DNA from: Amphiura filiformis
Lineage: Eukaryota > Echinodermata > Ophiuroidea > Amphilepidida > Amphiuridae
Direction: 5' to 3'
Length of the DNA stretch: 64,000 bases
Assembly (NCBI RefSeq): GCF_039555335.1
Contig: NC_092640.1
Location: 34,031,887-34,095,886 of the forward strand
The position numbers were made by a program, and so were the translations under genes. Every line of letters starts with the position of its first letter. The stretch's first letter is position 1. The notes beneath the pieces were generated by a model. The model was not told the origin of the DNA and did no database searches. It worked only from the letters and a program-made list of their open reading frames with translations. This document shows positions 10,715 through 21,560 of the stretch, one piece after another.

Positions 10715-10820
10715 ATTATGAAACTTTTCAGGCCTTTTTGGCCTTCCGAGCATCTCCTCAATCAAATGTGTTGTATTGCTGCTGTTGTTTTGTTGTATTT
10801 TGAATGAAATAAAATAAATT
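10715..10820 (+). mobile_element. 3' end fragment of a CR1/L2-like LINE
   Basis: Contains GGCCTTTTTGGCCTTCCGAG, then CATCTCCTC, TTTGTTGTATTTTG and GAATGAAATAAA. These follow the same order as in the LINE 3' UTR at 61620-61740 (GGCCTTATTGGCCTTTCGAT, CATCTCCTCC, ATTGAAATAAAG). No reverse transcriptase sequence accompanies it. Confidence 0.7.
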
Positions 10821-11099
10821 TTTCCATTTTTCGTTTGTGAAGAACAATTCTATCCCCGTCAAGTATGTTTGCTTGCATGACCACGAATTAGCTTGAATTC
10901 TCCTAAACAATACCTTACTGCTATAAATATACTTGTCCCGTTGTACCACGAAACTGTGGTAGGTGATTCTGGCTGTGTTTTGGGTATGTGCCTCTTTTGC
11001 GGACTCCTTTTATAAAGTAATTTGTCACGTGTGTAGAGGCCTTGTGGATTTCGCATAGCGCAATATAAATCACTATTAAAGGTTGCTTATAACTACTAC
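10821..11099. other. Unannotated stretch
   Basis: No coding or repeat signal beyond short words that recall LINE UTRs. Confidence 0.4.
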
Positions 11100-12206
11100 T
11101 ATATCGCTCATTCTACAAAATCCGGTGCCAATAGCCCTTTTTCCATTCTTTGGTCCACAAATACTTTGTCGAGCATTTAGGGCATCAAATATGTTGTTTT
11201 TCTGGTAGAACTAAACGAGATCTACACGGACATGTATAGTTGTCCATACTTTAAATGCTTTCTTCAGCCTGATTAACCCTTGCAAAGGCTCGAAAATCGC
11301 TAAAATTGCGTTTCCACTGCTCAAGTGTCAAATCTGATCCTTAATATTTTCTTTGAATAAATGCGATATCTTTACATATTTGTTGTTTTTTAATTAGATA
11401 AGGCGTCATCATATTGCATATCAACATTATTTTTTAGTGATTAAAACGTCTTTGTGTAATTCTAAAATAAATTGCACTTTCCACGAAAACGCTGTGAGCT
11501 ACGTTACCCCTTTTTAACACACGTTATTGGAAAGACGTAAAACAGAGGTATCAACGTAGTTTACGGTTATTGAAAGGAAACACTCACAGGTTTTTTAAAA
11601 ATAACAGTAAAAATCGTGATGCTGTAGCATTTTTGGCATAGAAATGTTGTAAACATTGAAATTTCGACCGACCATGTTAAGATTGGTGAGCTACGTTACC
11701 AGAATTCCATAGTATGCACTTGTATAACAAGTACTTCCTAATAATATGTGATAGGTACCAGTGATCGAACCCCATTTATATTAGAATTAACCGACATAAC
11801 ATTCTAACGTTCGCAAATCACATCAAAAACATTAAAACCCGTGAACTACGTTACTGTGAGCTACGTTACGCACTCATTTATGCATCTTCAAAACTTCTAT
11901 GAAATGGTGAAATCGGTGTTACATTTCACTCAAGTGATCTTTCGTTTGCTTTTTATGACCTTGGATTAAGTAAAACCAGTCCATTTTGTAGCCGGTAACG
12001 TAGCTCACATTACATTGAGTTTTAGTGTTAAAAAACATCATGAAGTCCTGAAAGAAAAATATACAAGTGGTGTTGACAATCTTTTACATCTGAAAGTAGT
12101 GATACATTTGCTCTTAAAAACACAAAAAGCAGGTCTTTTTGAACAACTTTATTTTTTTCAATTTTTACAGTGGATTGGCACCGGATTTTGTAGAATGAGC
12201 GATATA
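11100..12206. mobile_element. 1.1-kb element with 33-bp inverted ends and five GTGAGCTACGTTAC motifs
   Basis: The left end TATATCGCTCATTCTACAAA continues into ATCCGGTGCCAATAG. The right end is its reverse complement, with one mismatch seen over about 33 bases. Inside, the 14-mer GTGAGCTACGTTAC occurs at 11494, 11686, 11841 (one mismatch) and 11856, and in reverse at 11995. Repeated internal motifs of this kind are typical of transposase-binding sites. No transposase frame is present. The minus-strand frame starting near 12.5 kb reads into this element, so the 3' part of that frame is not host coding. Confidence 0.8.
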
Positions 12207-12239
12207 TTACTGCTATTGTACTATCGTAATAAATGAATA

Positions 12240-12515
12240 TTGGTTTACAGCAATATGTGCGATTCAAAAGTTCATCAAGTATATCTTTCTTCCAGTTATG
12301 TGGCATGGTAAGTGATCGTGGGTCATCTATAAACCACAGATCACCATCTTCATACTCGTCATCCCTTCCTGGGCAAGTTGACTTGAATACAGGAGCTACA
12401 ACACGTTGACAAATGCATAATTCTACATATGGTAAAGACCATCTTAGGGCACCGCCTCCTGATGGATCCGGTCTTTTTTTCAGAACACAATAGTGACTCT
12501 GCACCATAGCCAGAG
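12240..12515 (-). CDS. Unrecognised exon, paralogous to 8656-8780
   Basis: An acceptor TTTACAG precedes the minus-strand frame at 12515 (phase 1). The frame reads LAMVQSHYCVLKKRPDPSG, RWSLPYVELCICQRVVAPVF, then CPGRDDEYEDGDLWFIDDPR and PHNWKKDILDELLNR. It has four cysteines and an acidic run (DDEYEDGD). I do not recognise the family. Composition and conservation against the copy at 8.7 kb, where in-frame changes are mostly substitutions, support real coding. The downstream boundary is unclear: the open frame runs into a transposon (ending 12206) and no convincing donor is seen, so the exon end is given only approximately. It lies 5' of the EGF exons on the same strand and may belong to the same gene or to a duplicated neighbour. 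Confidence 0.5.
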
Positions 12516-12546
12516 CTGTAAACGAATAAGATATATTCAAAAACAA

Positions 12547-12830
12547 AGTTCAGAATTATACCACCTTATACGTGTTATTGATTTACTGTAAGAAAGATTA
12601 GTCTTTTTTGTCTCCATTATATAGCTCTGTACAGTAAACTATACAAATCCAAAGTAATCTTATCTGCGTCATTCAATACAACAATCAATCCAAACGGTTT
12701 TGCAAATTCCCTTTCTGATTAGAACATCTTTTTTTTTCCACATTATTTATTATTCGATTTGATTTATAGCCCCCCGAACACGAAAGGTTTATTTCGTACT
12801 TTTTTTTCAACACACACACACACACACACC
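12547..12830. other. Unannotated AT-rich stretch with (CA)n
   Basis: A short (CA)n tract lies at about 12811-12828. No gene is seen. Confidence 0.5.
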
Positions 12831-13143
12831 CACTTGCGTTTGTAAATGCCGTCTAACGAGGACCTACATATGGATACACACCATAAAACGAGGACACACC
12901 TCCAAACGAGGACGTCCTCGTTTTGAAACTATGCCCAGGATGACGTAAATGATGCAAATATGCATATAAGATAGCATATAAGATAGGTCCCCCATAGCGG
13001 GTATAGGACGGGTCTCAGTTGGATAGTAAGTTGCCTGGTGTGTTTGCGTGAGGTCCACGGTGTGTCGATTAAAAACAGGTGTGTAAGTCCTCGGTTAGAT
13101 CCTTCTAAAGTCGAGGTCCTCGTTTGAACGTATTTACAAACAG
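12831..13143. mobile_element. Palindromic MITE with AACGAGGAC repeats, copy 2
   Basis: Ends: GTTTGTAAATGCCGTCTAAC and GAACGTATTTACAAAC in inverted orientation. AACGAGGAC or its complement GTCCTCGTT occurs at least five times inside. Same family as 9861-10191. Confidence 0.75.
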
Positions 13144-13640
13144 GGATGGTTCTTTATTTTGTAGTAGAAATTAATTTTAAGAAACGTGTACTAATTTGGT
13201 TGCAAATAAGTCGTAGATTTTAGTTGTTTGTGCTTACAAATGGTACTTTTTGTACTTTAATGTACTTAGTTTGTATTCGTTTTTGGACTTAGATGTACTT
13301 AAAATATACTTTATGACTATTTTGAACACTACCAGTGTACTATTTTGTACTTTTCTCGAATTTACTAATTTTCGACACCCATAGTAAATATAAGGGAACT
13401 CGTGGACTATCGATGCATATCTGAAAAATAATATTGATGGATTTTATAATACATCCATAAAATTTTCCTAATTAATTGTGACAGACATTTATGAATGGAC
13501 AACACGCATCAATAAAATTGGTTACCTTCGTCTATATTTATTCACAACATCGTGTACTCATACACAATGACTTATATTTTGCATGTAGCGTTCATTAAGT
13601 TTCATTTGCTTGATTGAGTCTACGTATTTACAATTAATTA
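13144..13640. other. AT-rich stretch with TGTACTT words
   Basis: TGTACTT(T/A) recurs near 13235-13360 as a weak, irregular repeat. No gene is seen. Confidence 0.4.
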
Positions 13641-13745
13641 ACAAATATATACTTAATGTGGACTTCACTTGGCCATGTGGAAAGTACACAGGAATAGTAT
13701 ACTTCATTTGAATGTGTGAAAAGTATACTTTATTTGGCCGAGGTA
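13641..13745. repeat. AAGTATACTT array, left part
   Basis: Two to three units of GTGTGAAAAGTATACTTTAT lie here, in the orientation opposite to those at 14105-14345. The TA-flanked MITE at 13746-14095 lies between the two oppositely oriented arrays. Confidence 0.65.
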
Positions 13746-14095
13746 TTGTTGGTCGAAGCAGCCAATAAAATTGATTTTCATTATCTGAATAAATATATTT
13801 TGGAAAAATAACACGTTGGTGTTTTGCAAAAGTTCATTCTACAAATCATAATATACTTTGAAAACTTGCTTAATTTATTGTTGTTAATGAGTTATGTACG
13901 TTTTTCAAAAGTGTTGTTGTTTCAGCCCTCTTTACAACATAACTCAAGAACCACAGGACCTACAAAAGTATATCTGTGATATTTGAATTCTTCTACACGC
14001 TCGCTATAAATTGAGCAATGCAATTTTGCTAAAGCTTACTACCATTCGTAAGATGCTGTGAACTACTTTTTTTTTTCTGCTGCTTCGACCAACAA
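13746..14095. mobile_element. TA-flanked MITE with GGTCGAAGCAGC ends
   Basis: Ends TTGTTGGTCGAAGCAGC and GCTGCTTCGACCAACAA are flanked by TA on both sides, as in the Tc1/mariner group. A diverged copy starts at about 57312 (ATTGGTCGAAGCAGCC). It keeps the interior (TTTGCAAAAGTTCATTCTAC, GATGCTGTGAACTAC) but not the right end. Part of the interior also recurs near 58370-58470. Confidence 0.75.
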
Positions 14096-14104
14096 TACAT
14101 CGAA

Positions 14105-14345
14105 TACCCTTAAGTATACTTTCCCATACTTTTCCCGTAGCCAAATAAAGTATACTTTTCATAGACAAATAAAGTATACTTTCCCATAGCCAAATTAAGT
14201 ATACCTTTCACACAGCCAAATAAATTATACTTTTCACACTGCCATATGAAGTATAATTTTCACAAGACTTAATAAAGTATACTTTTCACATGGCCAGATA
14301 AAGTATACTTTTCACACGGCCAAATGAAGTATACTTTTCAAATCA
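14105..14345. repeat. AAGTATACTT tandem array, about 30-bp unit
   Basis: About eight units of the type CCAAATAAAGTATACTTTTC, each followed by ACA(C/T)(G/A)G, lie in tandem. Each unit contains the self-complementary core AAGTATACTT. Confidence 0.8.
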
Positions 14346-14997
14346 TATACAGACTCATATCCTATTTATACCCAGTGGTCCTGATCCCAAAGTGTTCTGA
14401 TGCATTAATAATTGCACATAAATGGAGAGATTGTTGAATTCAAAAGTCACAAAAAATAGTACCCTCTTACATGAGGATGGTCAAGCAGAATTTGATATCG
14501 TGCCCCGCTTGTCTTGCCAGGATTATTAATGTAATAATAAGGCTTTTGCATTATTATCAGACACCCGGTATCGGAAAAACTTGCATTATAATCGTGCAAC
14601 CATTATTAGCAAGTACAATTGGATTTTAACCCGGGGGGGTCACTCCCATTGTGGCCTGTACACCATCCACCAACTTTTGAATTAGTGAACTCTTTCATTT
14701 AATCTGTGTCTTTGATGCTAGGAGTCTGCTGATGAAGCATGCCAAAAATCTTTTCAATTGAAGAAATACTTTTTAAAATATAAAAGCAAGTCGAAATGGG
14801 TAGTTAATTTTGTTTTACTCTTTAGTATAAGGCTGTGCGATTTGGCTACATTTGTGGAGCTAATATTTTTTGGCATCCTGACACATCAAATAATAAAACT
14901 AGAATTGGGTCTAGATATGATTTATGCTTCCCCACAAGGGTTCGTAGATCATAATGGCGTCAATACTAAAAAATAATGGTCTCATTGTAAGGAGCTG
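14346..14997. other. Unannotated stretch
   Basis: A C/G run occurs near 14630. A plus-strand frame at 14758-14976 has no recognisable domain or splice context. Confidence 0.35.
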
Positions 14998-15570
14998 TGT
15001 AATAATGATTAGCCCCGGGGGTAAATTTTTGAAATGGCGTGCCAAAATTTGCTTGCCTCCTCCCGGGGCATTCCAACTTTTGAGGTGACGCGTATGTAGG
15101 GCTGTTAAGACCCCCTTTTTCAGTGTCGCTGTCACCAAAAGATCCCATATTTTTTTACGAACACGAGCTCTGTCACCCGAAGACCCCTATTTTCATTTGA
15201 TCTGTCACCCAAAGACCCTTACAAGTTCAATTTGAACAGCAACTTTCTCTTATCACTAATTTTGTTACTTATTTTGAAAAACAAAATAAAGAAATTTGAA
15301 GTCATTTAGAACTAGAAATTCGATTTTGGAGGTTATTGTGGCGCTGTTTCGGCTCTCACCCAAAGATTCCATTTTATTATTTAAAAAAGGTAATGTTCTC
15401 ACCCAATGACCCCATATTTTTTACTATTTGCTCTCACCGAATGCCAAAAATCATGCTCTCACCCAATGACCCCATTTACATTTTGCTCTCACCGAATGCC
15501 CCTTAGTGCGAAAGTGCCAGCCCTACACCTATATCCATTTCATATTGATGTGCCCCCTCCCGGGGCCTCC
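14998..15570. mobile_element. Element with CCCCGGGGG ends and CACCCAATGACCCCAT repeats
   Basis: CTCACC(C/G)AATG(A/C)CCCC words recur at 15400-15490, with related ones at 15130-15230. Inverted GCCCCGGGGG-type words lie near both ends. The same family appears at 49192-49575, in tail and body sequence (GAATGACCCCATTTTTT). Confidence 0.55.
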
Positions 15571-15708
15571 TCCCCCCCTCGGCCTGCTAAAATTGCTTGC
15601 CTCCTTCTCAGGCTGCCAAAAATCTTTGCACATGCCAAATTTTGGGTTCCCAATTTGAAAACTTTAAACGGTTTAGCTATATGATATGATCGTAGCGAGC
15701 AAGAAATT

Positions 15709-16285
15709 TTTCTCAAATAAATTATTATTCTACATTGCTTAGTTCAGGGGTTATAATGTCGAATAGGTCACATGTCACAAATTTCATACACAGAGGTCAA
15801 ATTTTAAAAATAGTCAGGTTAATCGAAACTGGTCTCAAATACTCCCCTAAAAAAGGAATATCGAACATGTTCAAGTACAAACTTTGATCCATGGTTTCAT
15901 CCGATTCTGAAATAATTCATTTCTCAAATAAATTATTATTCTACATTGCTTAGTTCAGGGGTTATAATGTCGAATAGGTCAAATGTCACAAATTTTATAC
16001 ACAGAGGTCAAAATTTAAAAATAGTCCTGTTAATCGAACTGGTCTCAAATACTCCCCTAAAAAGGAATATCGAACATGTACAAGTATAAACTTTGATCCA
16101 TGGTTTCATCCGATTCTGAGAAAATTCATTTCTCAAATAAATTATTATTCTACAGTGCTTAGTTCAGGGTTATAATGTCGAATAGGTCAAATTTTACAAA
16201 TTTCATACAGAAAAATTTTAAAAATGGTCCGGTTTAATTGAAACTGGTCTCAAATACTCCACTAAATAAAAGAAATCTCGAACAT
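15709..16285 (+). repeat. Three-copy tandem repeat, 209-211-bp period
   Basis: Units start at 15709, 15920 and 16129 with TTTCTCAAATAAATTATTAT and contain GCTTAGTTCAGGGGTTATAA and TGGTCTCAAATACTCCCCTA. The third is incomplete and more diverged. Related single pieces occur near 16570-16620, 39922-39966 and 40370-40610. Confidence 0.88.
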
Positions 16286-16289
16286 GTGC

Positions 16290-16825
16290 TCATTTAAAAC
16301 AATATTACACAAAATTCTCTCAATAACTTTTTCAATCTCTCGACAAATATTTTACAAATATTGTTTTGTGCATTGTATGTGAAATTTAGAATCACCCAGT
16401 GCTCAGAATTTTTGCCATAAGCGGTTTATCAAAAAGTCATGATTCATTTTCAAAATTCTCCTATTCATTTGTGTGCAGCTGAAAATCATCCAGCCATCTG
16501 ACAATGGGTGGTCTGCTAATGGCTGCCTCCACGAGCTCTACTCGATAATATATTATCGACTATATAAAATCATTTTACAGGACTGATAACTCCTGAACTT
16601 AATTAGTACTCTAGTGCGATACGTCAATAGCATTTTTTTAAATTCCTAACAATGAGAGGAATAATATGAGCAATCGCCATTATGGTTTAATATGGGAATT
16701 TCCTGGACTACCAAAATGTTTGCCCAAACTTGCTAATTGTCCCCCAATGTCGTGCCAAAAATTATTTTTTACGCTACTGCCTCCCTTTATAGTAGTGTAG
16801 AAAACTTCCAGTTTTGCTTGCCTGA
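16290..16825. other. Unannotated stretch with repeat fragments
   Basis: Around 16570-16670 the words AACTCCTGAACT and CAATGAGAGGAA link it to the repeat near 40530-40610. No gene. Confidence 0.45.
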
Positions 16826-17279
16826 ACAAAGTAATTTTAGCTCTTGAACATAATTTTTTAGATGTGGCTCTATACCTCAAAAAATAGATTTTTCTGATAT
16901 TTTGTGCAATGATGCATCTTGGGGTGTTGACTACTTATGTGACTAAAAAAAATTCAAAAATCGGCTTGTTGCCATGGAAACGGCCAAAAACCAGATTCTG
17001 TCATTTTGGGCCAAATTGGCACTGAAATTAGTTAAAAAACATGTTTTATCAAGTGTTCTCTGCATCTAAGCCATATAATGCTGGAACATTACATTAATTT
17101 CTTGTGAAAGGACATCTATTCATCTGATGATCAGTATATTTAGTGGTCAATAAGTTATTCTTAAGGGTACGTGCAGAGCCCATCTGTCAGGTGTATTTTC
17201 ACTTTTTCAAAAAATGTCATTTTAGCACCTAAAATATCATCATGAAAATCAATAACCCGGTGTTACCAGGATTTTGTCC
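16826..17279. repeat. Left part of repeat shared in inverse orientation with 54100-54560
   Basis: Reverse-complement match to about 54110-54556, for example CCATGGAAACGGCCAAAAAC, CCTGACAGATGGGCTCTGCA in the partner strand, and AAAATCCTGGTAACACCGG-type words. The match continues after the hAT-like insertion at 18559. Confidence 0.85.
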
Positions 17280-17287
17280 ATTCTAGT

Positions 17288-18558
17288 CAGTGGCGTAACT
17301 CCTATGGGCTCTGGGGGGCCGCGCCCCCGGGCACCCGGGCTAAGGGGCACCCTGGCCAGGCCTGGATACACATGCATTTCGACACGATAATACTTTGTTA
17401 TAGGAACGAAGTGGACACCTTTACCTACCATGGAGAGAATTAATCTTCATTTGGGTGCCCCCCTCAACACAAAATTTTCGCGCGCTTCGCGCGCAGTGCA
17501 CCTTAACTTGTCATTTGAAAGACCGAAATTCAACTTGATTATACCAAATTAGTGGTATTTAAGCCTGACATTTCGCGCGCCCGCGCGCAATTGTTTTAGG
17601 AAGAAGGGGTATTTTGTACTCTTGCTCCCGGGCCCCACAACCTCTAGCTACGTCACTGCAGCTAGTGATAAATCTTGAAAAGTAAAGCAATTGGAGAAGA
17701 TGAAAACATTTTTTGTTAACATGAAGTTCATTGAAAGATGAAATTAATTTGATCGGAAACACTGGTTTTTTTTTAAAGTTATGTATATATGGCTTTCAAT
17801 CAAGTGCATAGCAAGCTTTCTTGGTCGGGGGAAACGAAAGCAATTTTGCGCTTGCATAATTTTGACCCGGTATTTTCAGAGGGAATTTTCGGTTTTCTTA
17901 GAGAGAGTATGTACATTTAAGTCTTTGATCTTCCCAAAAAGGCTTTATTGAGACAATGTGCGGGCGTAGCGAGCAAAATGTTTGTATTTTACGCTATTTG
18001 GGCCCATGATCTGGGTGGAAAGGGCTTATACTTTGATCAGCTCCTAATCGGCGGGCTTTATAACATCGCGGATTAATATCAAAATATTTTACTTTGAGAA
18101 TTGTTTTGTCACACCTCTCCAGAAGCATCACAAATTACTAATGCAAGTCCTATACTTTGTCTACTTTCTTTAACACACAAAATATAGGCCGGACAGGTCA
18201 AATAATGGCTCTCTTAACGTGGGTCTACTTTTGGCGTAGTGGTTAAAGCCTAACAAGTCCCGCCTATTACGAGCGGATCAAAGTATAATAGGGACATTGT
18301 GCGCGCGAGCAGCGCGCAAATCTTTTGTATTTTGCACTATTTTGGCCCATGATCGGGATGAATTTTGGTGGAAAACGGGCTTCTTGTCCCTTTTCTTTTC
18401 CTTTGCGTCCCGATTTTCTCTTTCATTTTTGTCGGAAGAGCACTTTTCTCTTTCATTTTTTTGTCCGGGTGGGGGGGCTTTGCACCATGCACACCATTGG
18501 TTAGGGGCACCCGATCTGCTTTCGCCCCCGGGCACCCTGAACCAAAGTTACGCCACTG
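17288..18558. mobile_element. hAT-like element with perfect 8-bp target duplication
   Basis: Ends CAGTGGCGTAACT and AGTTACGCCACTG are inverted, and ATTCTAGT flanks both sides exactly (17280-17287 and 18559-18566). An 8-bp duplication and CAGTG ends fit the hAT superfamily. The related repeat at 54.1 kb has the uninterrupted sequence at this point, serving as an empty site. Inside are CGCGCGCCCGCGCGC-like GC-rich words and two stretches of AAAGTATA..GGGACATTGTGCGCGC type. No transposase frame is recognised. Confidence 0.9.
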
Positions 18559-18957
18559 ATTCTAGTGTGGATAGTACAAGCTAGGTACTTCACATGTTAG
18601 TAAGAATCAGCTTGGGCAAATGTTACTTCTAAATACAGTGTTGCCAGAAAAACCGGTATTTCTGCAAATTGACATTTTGTCAAATTACGCCTTTTTGTCA
18701 CAATTTTGTGCATTTTGACAATAGTTTCCTTCAAGGTGAATCTAAAAACACTTTTTCATCTTTGTTAATACTATAATAACTAAACTCAAAATTAGTGTTG
18801 CCAGAATTCTTGATAAAACACGCAAGATTGGCATTTTATTGATAATATGATTTTTTCTTGATGCTTTGGTTAGGAAATGCTTATTTCTAATTCTCATACA
18901 TCGAATGCACATAGTATAGATTGTTATATGAATGTTTAAACACTAGAGCACAAAATA
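18559..18957. repeat. Continuation of the 16.8 / 54 kb inverted repeat
   Basis: Matches the reverse complement of about 53720-54110, including AGTGTTGCCAGAATTCTTGA, TTTGTCAAATTACGCCTTTT and ATTGTTATATGAATGTTTAA. Confidence 0.85.
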
Positions 18958-19584
18958 AGTGTTGCCAGAATTCTTGATAAAACACCCAAAATCATATATA
19001 TATTTATATGTGCCACGATCCAGTCCACTCACGCTCAAGTTGACAACATCAAAATTTGGTTTACTATCATCAATAGCTTGTCCTAAAAAGCGTTTTCAAA
19101 TTTTGAAAACCCCACAGTTCTAGTATTATCTAGTGCAAAGTTATGGTCAAGGTATATGGGTATTAATTTTGTTCTTTGTTTTCTATTGGATTTTGCCACC
19201 TTATTTTGCCAAAACAGTTACTGTGACTTAAGCTAAGGCCACAATTTCTCCGTGATACGGAAAAACGGGGTTTGCTCACGGAAATTTGAAAATGCCACAA
19301 AATAGTGAAAAACTATGCAAAATGTCTACCTTTTGTGTTGATTTGCAAAATAAAACAAAGGAAAGTGATCATTTAGCAGTAATCAACCATTAAACAATCC
19401 AATCTAGGTCTTAGCTGCAAGACTCTGGCCATACTACAATAAAAGGTAAGACAAAATACACTTTAAAATAAACATGTTTGTTTTAACTTTTCAGGGCTTT
19501 ATGTGGAAAACGGAAAATCTAATTTGTAACACGGATTTTAAATTTTGTAACACGGAGAAATCATGGCTTTAACTTAAGCCTTAG

Positions 19585-20225
19585 TGGATTGGATCAATAT
19601 CAATATCAATAATATCAAACATAATAAAGAAATATTAATATGAATAATAATCAAAAATATTAACATCGATATCAATAATAATCAAATTAGTGATATCAAT
19701 ACCAATAAAAATCAAAAGTTTTAATATCCATATCAATAATAATCAAATATATTAATATCAATATAAAAAATAATCAAAGAAATTAATATCGATATCAACA
19801 ATAGTCAAAAATATTAATATCAATATCAATAATAATCAAAAATATTAATATCAATATCAATAATAATCAAAAATATTAATATCAATATCAATAATAGTCA
19901 AATATAAACAAATTAATATCGATATCAATAATAATCAAGAATATTAACATCAATATCAAGAATAATCAAAAATATTAATATCAATATCAATAATAAATCA
20001 AATATATTAATATCAATATCAATAATAATCAAACAAATTAATATCAATATCAAGAATAATCAAATATATTACGGTAATATCAATATCAATACTAATCAAC
20101 CAAATTAATATCGATATCAATAATAATCAAAAATATTAACATCAATATCAATAATAATCAAACATATTAATATCGAGATCAATAATACCGGTAATCAAAA
20201 ATATCAATATTAATATGAATAATTA
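19585..20225 (+). repeat. AT-rich minisatellite, 31-33-bp unit, forward orientation
   Basis: About twenty units of the type AATATTAATATCAATATCAA followed by TAATAATCAAA. Small variants (GATATC, AAGAATAATC) occur throughout. Confidence 0.9.
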
Positions 20226-20537
20226 TCTTAAAATATTAAAATATTTTTGATTATTATTGATATTGATATTAATATTTTTGATTGTTATTGATTGATGTTA
20301 ATATTTTGATTATTAGTGATATTGATAGTTTTGATTATTAATGATATTGATATTAAATTTTTGAATATTATTGATATTGATATTAATATTTTTGGAAAAT
20401 TATTGATATTGGTATTAATATTTTTTTTTTTGATTGATATTAATATGAATATTTTTTATTATTATCGATATTGATATTAATATTTTTATTATTATTGATA
20501 TCGATGTTAATATTTTTATTTTGGATTATTATTGATA
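20226..20537 (-). repeat. Same minisatellite, reverse orientation
   Basis: Units of TTTTTGATTATTATTGATAT and TGATATTAATATT are the reverse complement of the array to the left. The array resumes at 21042-21165 after the MITE. Together the arrays could fold into a hairpin of several hundred bases. Confidence 0.9.
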
Positions 20538-21041
20538 TTAACCCTAGAACTACAAGTACCAACCCGCTAAGATTTTTTATCCGCTGTAAAAAACGCGCAC
20601 ATTTACGCCCAAACGACCTAAGCTAATCGTAGATCCATCCTTTGGTGAGGCCCACTTTCAATGATTTTCATTTCGCTCATGTAAAATTATTATAAGCTAC
20701 TGACTTTTTACTTGTTAGTTAGGTTGAAATAGTCATTTCCTTTTATATTTAGGAGAAAATTCGATCAAAATCAAATTTTTGCAGAATTTTTAGCCGAAAA
20801 TCAATTTTGTCTATACTTTTGTACATAGCTGTTATTCCCAAATTTGCATGGGCGCCCTCATATTATGACGTCATTGCGACATTATGTGGGGAATGTTTGT
20901 ACTTATTGGTATCACTGGATAGAGGAGACCCATAGCTATACATTGTTATCAAATATAACGGTATGACGTTTATAATTGAAAATTAGCAACCCCCTTCCGT
21001 GTTACAAAATGTCATGGCTTTAACAGTAATTCTAGGGTTAA
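20538..21041. mobile_element. piggyBac-like MITE
   Basis: The ends are TTAACCCTAGAACTAC and TAATTCTAGGGTTAA. TTAA target sites with CCCTAGAA inverted ends are the signature of piggyBac elements. At 504 bp it has no room for a transposase, and no frame is seen. It interrupts the reverse-orientation AT-rich array. Confidence 0.88.
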
Positions 21042-21290
21042 TGTTATTATTTTTGATAATTGTTGATGTTGATGTTAATACTTTTGATTATTATTGATAT
21101 TGATATTAATTTTTTTGATTATTATTGATAATGATGTTAATATTTTTGATATTATTATCAATATTGATGATAGTAAACCAAATTTTGACGCATGAGTGGG
21201 CTGGATCGTGGAACATATAAATATATATATGATTTTGGGTGTTTTATCAAGAATTCTGGCAACACTTATTTTGTGCTCCGGTGTTTAAAC

Positions 21291-21560
21291 CAAGAGCTTT
21301 AGGTAAACCTGTATTATCCGTCAATTTCTCCGAATTATGTTGAACAAAACTCATTAAAATTCTAATAAAAATAAAAATAATGGTGTCAAATGTGTATTTT
21401 TAATGTATAAATTACTGTTATACCCCCACTGTCAGTAAAAATTGCCTATTTCCCCCTCTATCGATCGCTAAAACGATAAACAGAGGGCAGTATCATTCTA
21501 TTAATCCCTGCTATTAATGAGAATTAAATACTGCCCTCTGTTGGCGACAAAGCAGCACAT
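21291..21560. repeat. End part of the 16.8-21.4 kb repeat
   Basis: Up to about 21400 it matches the reverse complement of 53600-53740 (for example GGTAAACCTGTATTATCCGT, TGGTGTCAAATGTG). The similarity then fades; TGCCCTCTGTTGGCG and ACAGAGGGCGC words occur in both. Confidence 0.65.

Larger units (their letters stand above)
18958..21290. mobile_element. 2.3-kb palindromic insertion with AT-rich arrays in its centre
   Basis: Arms: AGCACAAAATAAGTGTTGCC onward at 18955-19080 pairs with the reverse complement at 21165-21290 (GGCAACACTTATTTTGTGCT). The copy at 53.7 kb runs straight from ATATGAATGTTTAAACATG to CAATAGGAAAACCTGTATT, so this block appears to be an insertion there. The middle holds the head-to-head minisatellite and a piggyBac-like MITE. 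Confidence 0.75.

Noticed and set aside
12028-12239. Extension of the minus-strand frame beyond NRTYC
   Set aside because: This part lies mostly within the TIR element ending at 12206, and its composition changes to AT-driven codons.
15709-16285. CRISPR-like array
   Set aside because: The units are 210 bases with no repeat-spacer alternation; this is an ordinary tandem repeat in an animal genome.
18278-18584. Charged minus-strand and hydrophobic plus-strand frames
   Set aside because: They lie within the 8-bp-TSD hAT-like element and show no hAT transposase (C-terminal dimerisation) motif.
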